Positions 59,581 to 64,000 of a DNA stretch of 64,000 nt are shown one piece after another; the stretch's first letter is position 1, and every line of letters begins with the position of its first letter. Under the pieces are notes generated by a model. The model was given only the letters and a program-made list of their open reading frames with translations, did not search any database and was not told where the DNA came from. The stretch spans positions 124,001 through 188,000 of the forward strand of contig JAEPML010000008.1 in assembly GCA_017643925.1 (NCBI GenBank), written 5' to 3'. A program made the translations under genes and the position numbers. Source of the stretch: Roseibium sp. (GTDB lineage Bacteria > Pseudomonadota > Alphaproteobacteria > Rhizobiales > Stappiaceae).

Positions 59581-61548
59581 TTATATATGGGCTGCCACGC
59601 TGAGGTTTGAAGCCGCGATTTCCTCAACTTCGTTGAACGGAATTTCGCGAAGCTGTTCCACCGGGATTGGTTTGCTGAAGTAATATCCCTGCCCAAATCG
59701 GCAGCCGAGCCTCTGGAAGGTTTTTGCCTGTTCACGCGTCTCAAGACCTTCAACTAGGAGGTCTGCATTCATCTTGTCCGCCAGGGACATGATCACGTTG
59801 ATGATATTGAGTGCCTTGGGTGACGATTCACATGCCAGGACAAAAGACCGGTCGATCTTGAGTTCGTCCCACTTGAAATTGCTGAGATAGCTGAGGGCCG
59901 AGTATCCCGTTCCGAAATCATCGAGCGAAATGGACACGCCCATTGCCTGAAGTTTCGACAAGACACCGGCCACCAATTCGACATTGTGCATGATGACGCT
60001 TTCCGTGACCTCAAGCTTGAGGCGTCTCGGGTCCAAGCCGGTCTGTTCCAACGTATCCCTTACGAGGGCGACCACGTCATCGTTGAGAAGCTGGATCATG
60101 GACAGGTTCACGGAAACCCGCATGTGATCGGGCAGAAATTGCACGTCCCGGCACGCTGATCGGAGCATGAGGCGTCCAAGTTCAACCACGTCACCGCTGG
60201 CTTCGGCAATGGGAATGAATTCGGATGGGGAAACCGGTCCGATGTCGCAATGGTTCCATCTCGCAAGGGCCTTGAGGCCAATCGGTTCGCCCGTAACGAT
60301 ATTGTATTGCAGCTGATAATGCGGCTTGATCAGTGAGTTGGCGAGCGCGTCAGGAAGTTCGCGTTCAATCCGCAAGCGTCGTTCCATGCGGGTCCGCATT
60401 GGAGTTGAAAACCGCAGATCGGTTCCCGGTCCCACGAGTTTTGCCTCTGTCAGAGCCAGGTCTGCGTTCAGGACGACCGTATCCAGGTCATCTCGTTCAA
60501 TTGCTATGGCATACCCGATCGAAGTGCCGACAAGGAGGCTGCCAATGGTGGTTTCGAGTGGCGCGTTGAACTGACCTGACAGAAACCTGATCGTGCTATC
60601 GCAATCGAGGTCTTTCTTCCGGCACCAGAACAACAACATAAACTCATCTCCACCGACACGGGCCGCCAGGTTTTGTCCCGAAATGCCGTCGACAAAGAGG
60701 TTCAGTCGTTTGGCGAGCGCGATTAGCAAGGCATCACCGCCGGCATGACCGAGTGTATCGTTGATTGCCTTGAACCCGTCGAGATCCAGGGCAACCGCAA
60801 GAACAACCTCGTCATCAGACAGGTTTGCTTTCGCCTGCCGCAGGTGCTCGTCCACGAGAGTCCGGTTTGCCAGTCCGGTCAATGCGTCGTGTTTTGCCAT
60901 GTACGAAAGCTGATCGGCGTCTCCTGCAATCTGTGCGTTGGCCTGTTTCAAAATCCAGTTCTGACGCATGACAACGGCAAGCAGGCAAGTGGCAAGGACC
61001 AGCAATCCCATGACAATCCTTTTTTCGGTCATCAGCCGGTCCTGAAAATCCGCGCGTTCGTCAGCAAACCGTTCGATACTTGTTTGATATGACTTGCCTG
61101 CAATCACCTCGATCTTGGAGGCGATTTTCTCCATTCTGGCATGAATGTCAGTGACAGTGCTCTCGGAGATGTTTTCCAGCGCAAATCCCAGGTCTGTGAC
61201 TTCGGTTTTCAATTGACTGAAAACGTTCGACATTTCCCGATTGGAATTCAGGAACCGTCTGAAATTGCCCGAATTCCAGGTTTCCAGGCGCGCAAGCAGG
61301 ATTTCGTATTTCACGGAAAGCGCATCCAGATCCTCCGGCGTTCTTGTTGCCAGGTACTGGTTCAAACTTGCTGAAAGACGATAAAACTCATTGCGTCCAT
61401 TCGTGCTCGACCAGACCGTGTCATATTCAAGCGACCGCGCCTGTTCCTGCTCGATGCTGTAGGAGACATAGAAGTAGGTCCAGAACACGAAGTGCGTGAT
61501 CAGAAATCCGCATAAAATTGCCACATGCCACAGGTTGACGCGCCTCAT
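59581..61548 (-). CDS. membrane GGDEF-EAL protein, active-type cyclase with degenerate EAL
   Basis: A 655-residue protein. A helix at about 8-28, a periplasmic helical sensor (about 30-175) and a second helix at about 178-197 precede the GGDEF domain with intact GGDEF at 299-303 (ARVGGDEFM) and metal Asp in ALDLDGF. The inhibitory I-site RxxD is absent (GQNL in its place). The EAL domain (about 400-645) reads Lys426-Ala-Leu instead of Glu-Ala-Leu, losing a metal-binding Glu needed for c-di-GMP hydrolysis, although DDFGTGYSALSYL and VEGLET are kept. Net c-di-GMP synthesis is therefore predicted. It is preceded 9 bp upstream by the molybdopterin-fold gene, in one operon. Confidence 0.9.
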   Translation of the reverse strand: MRRVNLWHVAILCGFLITHFVFWTYFYVSYSIEQEQARSLEYDTVWSSTNGRNEFYRLSASLNQYLATRTPEDLDALSVKYEILLARLETWNSGNFRRFLNSNREMSNVFSQLKTEVTDLGFALENISESTVTDIHARMEKIASKIEVIAGKSYQTSIERFADERADFQDRLMTEKRIVMGLLVLATCLLAVVMRQNWILKQANAQIAGDADQLSYMAKHDALTGLANRTLVDEHLRQAKANLSDDEVVLAVALDLDGFKAINDTLGHAGGDALLIALAKRLNLFVDGISGQNLAARVGGDEFMLLFWCRKKDLDCDSTIRFLSGQFNAPLETTIGSLLVGTSIGYAIAIERDDLDTVVLNADLALTEAKLVGPGTDLRFSTPMRTRMERRLRIERELPDALANSLIKPHYQLQYNIVTGEPIGLKALARWNHCDIGPVSPSEFIPIAEASGDVVELGRLMLRSACRDVQFLPDHMRVSVNLSMIQLLNDDVVALVRDTLEQTGLDPRRLKLEVTESVIMHNVELVAGVLSKLQAMGVSISLDDFGTGYSALSYLSNFKWDELKIDRSFVLACESSPKALNIINVIMSLADKMNADLLVEGLETREQAKTFQRLGCRFGQGYYFSKPIPVEQLREIPFNEVEEIAASNLSVAAHI

Positions 61549-61557
61549 ACCCTCTTC

Positions 61558-62037
61558 CTATCTGATCTCGATCGTTCGGACCTGCCAGACGGACCTGGAA
61601 AAATAGACTTCCGTCTTCAGTTCGGGTTTGTCGTCAAATGGATAGATAACAAAGAGTGGGCCCTTGTCCCGGATGGTCATGTAACTTTCATCCTTTATGA
61701 ACGCGAGCAATGGACGGTGTTCCTGAAAGTCCGAAATTGGAAGAGTGGATCGGTATTCGTTCAACGCGACCAGGTCTGCGTTTTGACCGGTCGCGCCCAC
61801 ATGGTTCATCAACGTGCTTAGCAAGACGCCTTCAAAGGTGACCTCTCCGTCGTGCCAGGGTGTCGAGGTCGAGACGCTTGATCCGGATAGTTGTTTCAGT
61901 TGGCGAATTGACAGGTCGATGGGGCTTTCACTGCCAATCTTTCCGGAAATTGTCAGTACAGTCTTGTCCAGATCTGCGGCAACAGATACCGAGCCTAAAC
62001 TGAAAACGAGAATTAATCCTGCAAGTATACGCAGCAC
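61558..62037 (-). CDS. small exported molybdopterin-oxidoreductase-fold protein
   Basis: A 159-residue protein with a signal peptide (about residues 1-22, ending VSVAAD). The remainder resembles the short oxidoreductase molybdopterin-binding-like proteins (sulfite oxidase fold): WHDGEVTFEGVLLSTLMNHVG, YRSTLPISDF, and DKGPLFVIYPFDDKPEL. It lacks the cysteine that binds molybdenum and is too short for the full fold, so it is likely a ligand-binding relative. It is co-transcribed with the cyclase and may act as its periplasmic input. Start GTG 62037 is 7 nt after GGAGG; the frame is open for 12 codons upstream. Confidence 0.7.
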   Translation of the reverse strand: MLRILAGLILVFSLGSVSVAADLDKTVLTISGKIGSESPIDLSIRQLKQLSGSSVSTSTPWHDGEVTFEGVLLSTLMNHVGATGQNADLVALNEYRSTLPISDFQEHRPLLAFIKDESYMTIRDKGPLFVIYPFDDKPELKTEVYFSRSVWQVRTIEIR

Positions 62038-62440
62038 GACCAAACCTCCTGTACTTCCCGACAACGACAACACGCCGCAAGGTTAGCAAGGGTTTCGTTC
62101 CATTTAGGGTCTTGAGGCTCGAAAGCGTAAGGTTTCCTGGGGGTATCTGGAAATTACAACCAGTATTACTTGCTGTATTTTTAAACAATTCAACTGGAGT
62201 TACGCGATCGCAGTTACTTGGGTCGTGGCACAAATCGAAAGAACTCGATAAATCGCGCAACGCATAGTGAATTCATCAATCGACATACCGGCCTCTTCCC
62301 AAGCTGTTTTATCGAAATTTCAATTCGGGAAATGCCAAAAGCCGCGCGATTCATTCAACCCAGCAAAAAGGGTCAAGGCGGATGGAAAAGTAAAAATCAA
62401 GAAAAGCAGCAGGCCCGGTGTCCCGGGCCTGCCGAGCTGA
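62038..62440. other. intergenic region between cyclase operon and BMP transporter
   Basis: About 400 bp without a supported gene. The right end holds the terminator of the BMP gene; the rest should contain the leftward promoter of the cyclase operon. I recognise no specific site. Confidence 0.5.
62401..62432 (-). terminator. intrinsic terminator after the BMP gene
   Basis: GCAGGCCCGG (62409-62418) pairs with CCGGGCCTGC (62423-62432) around a 4-nt loop; on the minus strand the stem is followed by a T-rich stretch (TGCTTTTCTTGATTTTT). It begins 9 nt after the stop. A high GC stem plus T-tract makes it a clear factor-independent terminator. Confidence 0.88.
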
Positions 62441-63505
62441 TTACTGAGGCAGTTTGTCGTCGACGCCCTGCACATACCAGTTCATGCCCAGGATCGCACC
62501 GTCGTCAAGACGAACACCGTCTTCAGCCGCAACCGAGCCGTCCTGTTTGGTGATCGGTCCGGTAAACGGCTCCCAGCCACCCTTGATCTTGGCCTCGGTT
62601 TCCTGCGCCATCTTCACGACGTCATCCGGAAGATTGGTATAAGGCGCCATCACGACGTGGCCTTCTGCAAGACCATCCCAGGAACTGCCGGTTTCCCACT
62701 TGCCATCGAGCATGTCCTGAACGCGATGGATGTAGTACGGCGCCCAGTCATCGATGATGGCCGTGTACTGCGCATCCTTGGCGAAGTTGATCATATCGGA
62801 AGCCTGACCAAAGCCATGAACGCCGCGTTCCTGGGCAACCTGCAGCGGTGCCGTGGAATCCGTGTGCTGCGTGATGATGTCCGCACCCTGGTCAATGAGG
62901 GCCTTTGCAGCATCCGCTTCCTTGCCCGGGTCAAACCATGTGTTCACCCAGACAACCTTCAGCTTGAAGTCCGGGTTGACGGACTGCGCGCCAAGAAGGA
63001 AAGCGTTGATACCGGCAATCACTTCCGGGATCGGGAAAGAGGCGATGTAGCCGGCAACACCCGACTTGGACTGCTTGGCCGCGATCTGACCGATGATGTA
63101 GCGGCCTTCGTGGAACTTGGAGTTATAAGTCGCAACGTTGTCAGCCGACTTGTAGCCGGTTGCGTGTTCGAATTTCACATCCGGAAACTTCTTCGCAACC
63201 TTGATGGTCGGGTTCATGTAGCCGAAGGAAGTGGTGAAAATGATGTTGCAGCCTTCGCGGGCAAAACGCTCAATGGCGCGTTCTGCATCCGGACCTTCCG
63301 GAACGCTTTCCAGGTAGGCCGTTTCCACCTTGTCACCGAACTTTTCTTCAACGGCAAGACGGCCCTGGTCATGCTGGTAGGTCCAACCAAAGTCGCCGAC
63401 CGGTCCGACATAGACAAAGCAGGCCTTGACGTCGGCGGCGTTTGCCGCGGAGCCGGCGACCACCATGGCAGCGGCAGCTACTGTCGCTTTCAGGATTGAT
63501 TTCAT
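62441..63505 (-). CDS. BMP-family ABC transporter substrate-binding protein
   Basis: A 354-residue periplasmic binding protein of the basic-membrane-protein (PF02608) family, which binds purine nucleosides or related bases. The signal peptide is residues 1-23 (AAAAMVVAGSAANAAD). CFVYVGPVGDFGWTYQHDQG, NIIFTTSFGYMNPTIKVAKK, and NTWFDPGKEADAAKALIDQG are family-typical. ATG 63505 follows AGGGG; the frame extends 10 codons upstream without a ribosome site. A permease of the matching type lies 100 bp upstream. The last residues are DDKLPQ before a strong terminator. Confidence 0.9.
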   Translation of the reverse strand: MKSILKATVAAAAMVVAGSAANAADVKACFVYVGPVGDFGWTYQHDQGRLAVEEKFGDKVETAYLESVPEGPDAERAIERFAREGCNIIFTTSFGYMNPTIKVAKKFPDVKFEHATGYKSADNVATYNSKFHEGRYIIGQIAAKQSKSGVAGYIASFPIPEVIAGINAFLLGAQSVNPDFKLKVVWVNTWFDPGKEADAAKALIDQGADIITQHTDSTAPLQVAQERGVHGFGQASDMINFAKDAQYTAIIDDWAPYYIHRVQDMLDGKWETGSSWDGLAEGHVVMAPYTNLPDDVVKMAQETEAKIKGGWEPFTGPITKQDGSVAAEDGVRLDDGAILGMNWYVQGVDDKLPQ

Positions 63506-63605
63506 TTGTTTAATTCCCCTCTGTTTTGAATTCACATTGCGATCTTGTTGACCGCCCGCGTTCAGATCGCTTTGGAACGCGGACGCAACCGGAGCCTGGG
63601 AGGAC

Positions 63606-64000
63606 CTACCGGTCGGGAACGAAAGGCTTGCCGAGACATGCCGGCGTATTGACCAGCGTCAGTCTGCGGTTTGCCGAGATGAGCACAAGCACCACAATAG
63701 TCGCAAGATATGGCAGGCTGGACAGGAATTGTGACGGTATGTCCAGTATCTCGACAGCCTGGGCATGCAGGTTCAAAACGCTCACTGCTCCAAAGAGATA
63801 GGCGCCAACAACCACGCGCAAAGGGAGCCAGGACGAGAACACGACAAGCGCAAGCGCGATCCAACCGCGACCTGCCGTCATGTTTTCTACCCATTGAGGC
63901 GTATAAGCCAGCGACATGTAGGCACCGGCAAGGCCGGCACAGGCACCTCCGAACAGGATGGCTGCAAAGCGCACCCTGATGACAGAATATCCAAGGGCAT
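63606..64000 (-). CDS. ABC transporter permease, nucleoside/BMP type, 5' end outside window
   Basis: The 131 C-terminal codons of a BPD_transp_2 permease. The reading frame is open to the right edge (LGYSVIRVRFAAILFGGACA at the start of the visible part), followed by GLAGAYMSLAYTPQWVENM and RGWIALALVVFSSWLP, segments characteristic of the second permease of BMP/nucleoside transporters. About 170-180 residues are missing. It is on the same strand as the BMP binding-protein gene, 100 bp before it, so both probably form one transport operon. Confidence 0.88.
   Translation of the reverse strand, partial: ALGYSVIRVRFAAILFGGACAGLAGAYMSLAYTPQWVENMTAGRGWIALALVVFSSWLPLRVVVGAYLFGAVSVLNLHAQAVEILDIPSQFLSSLPYLATIVVLVLISANRRLTLVNTPACLGKPFVPDR

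Overview
The window looks like chromosomal DNA of a marine, heterotrophic alphaproteobacterium. The gene order rlpA, D-Ala-D-Ala carboxypeptidase, tmk, holB, tatD, MBL hydrolase is the usual alphaproteobacterial one, and the proteins read like those of the Roseibium/Labrenzia (Stappiaceae) group. That assignment is inference from protein style and synteny, not from a marker gene. I see no phage, insertion sequence or CRISPR array.

Layout. 1-2.8 kb: a beta-alanine (omega-amino acid):pyruvate aminotransferase cut by the left edge, divergent from rutR with two near-consensus RutR operators between them, then arfB. 2.8-10.6 kb: a CelD-type acyltransferase, a cupin/JmjC-like protein, a polysaccharide flippase, a 1014-residue kinase/M23-peptidase/class III aminotransferase fusion and an MBL hydrolase. 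10.8-19.2 kb: a SUKH-like orphan, recX, the tmk-holB-tatD housekeeping block (without the metG often found there), a D-Ala-D-Ala carboxypeptidase homologue that has lost two of its three catalytic motifs, rlpA and tRNA-Ser(UGA). 19.2-32.4 kb: fpr and fdxA, divergent from a long rightward array: a DUF971 protein, an AprA-like flavoprotein, a short AprB-like ferredoxin, a HEAT-repeat protein, a GntR/HutC regulator and a Tat-exported thioredoxin-like protein. A NitT/TauT-type ABC transporter follows, headed by a sigma-54 promoter, and then SCO1, PCuAC, a c4-type cytochrome and a Crp/Fnr regulator. No known pathway fits all of these; the array joins AprBA-like redox chemistry, uptake and copper/cytochrome maturation. 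32.4-34.1 kb: a deletion scar fuses the 5' half of a peptide-type binding-protein gene to the 3' part of an MTHFS-domain gene.

36.4-56.7 kb is an alginate-type exopolysaccharide locus: an RTX calcium-binding protein, Alg44-like PilZ/HlyD protein, Alg8-like synthase, SGNH acetyltransferase-like protein, small membrane protein, AlgK-like Sel1 protein, AlgI, a large unknown periplasmic protein, a c-heme-sensing hybrid histidine kinase, an NtrC-type sigma-54 activator, a NUDIX hydrolase, a PMM-like HAD protein and GDP-mannose dehydrogenase AlgD. Four sigma-54-type -24/-12 promoters sit before the RTX, SGNH, PMM-like and algD genes, so the linked kinase/activator pair probably switches the whole locus. 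No AlgE porin, AlgG epimerase or AlgL lyase is recognisable here.

56.9-64 kb: an alpha/beta-hydrolase membrane protein, a patatin-like protein, a diguanylate cyclase with a degenerate EAL domain (a possible c-di-GMP source for the PilZ protein), a small molybdopterin-fold protein, and the start of a BMP-type nucleoside ABC transporter that runs off the right edge.
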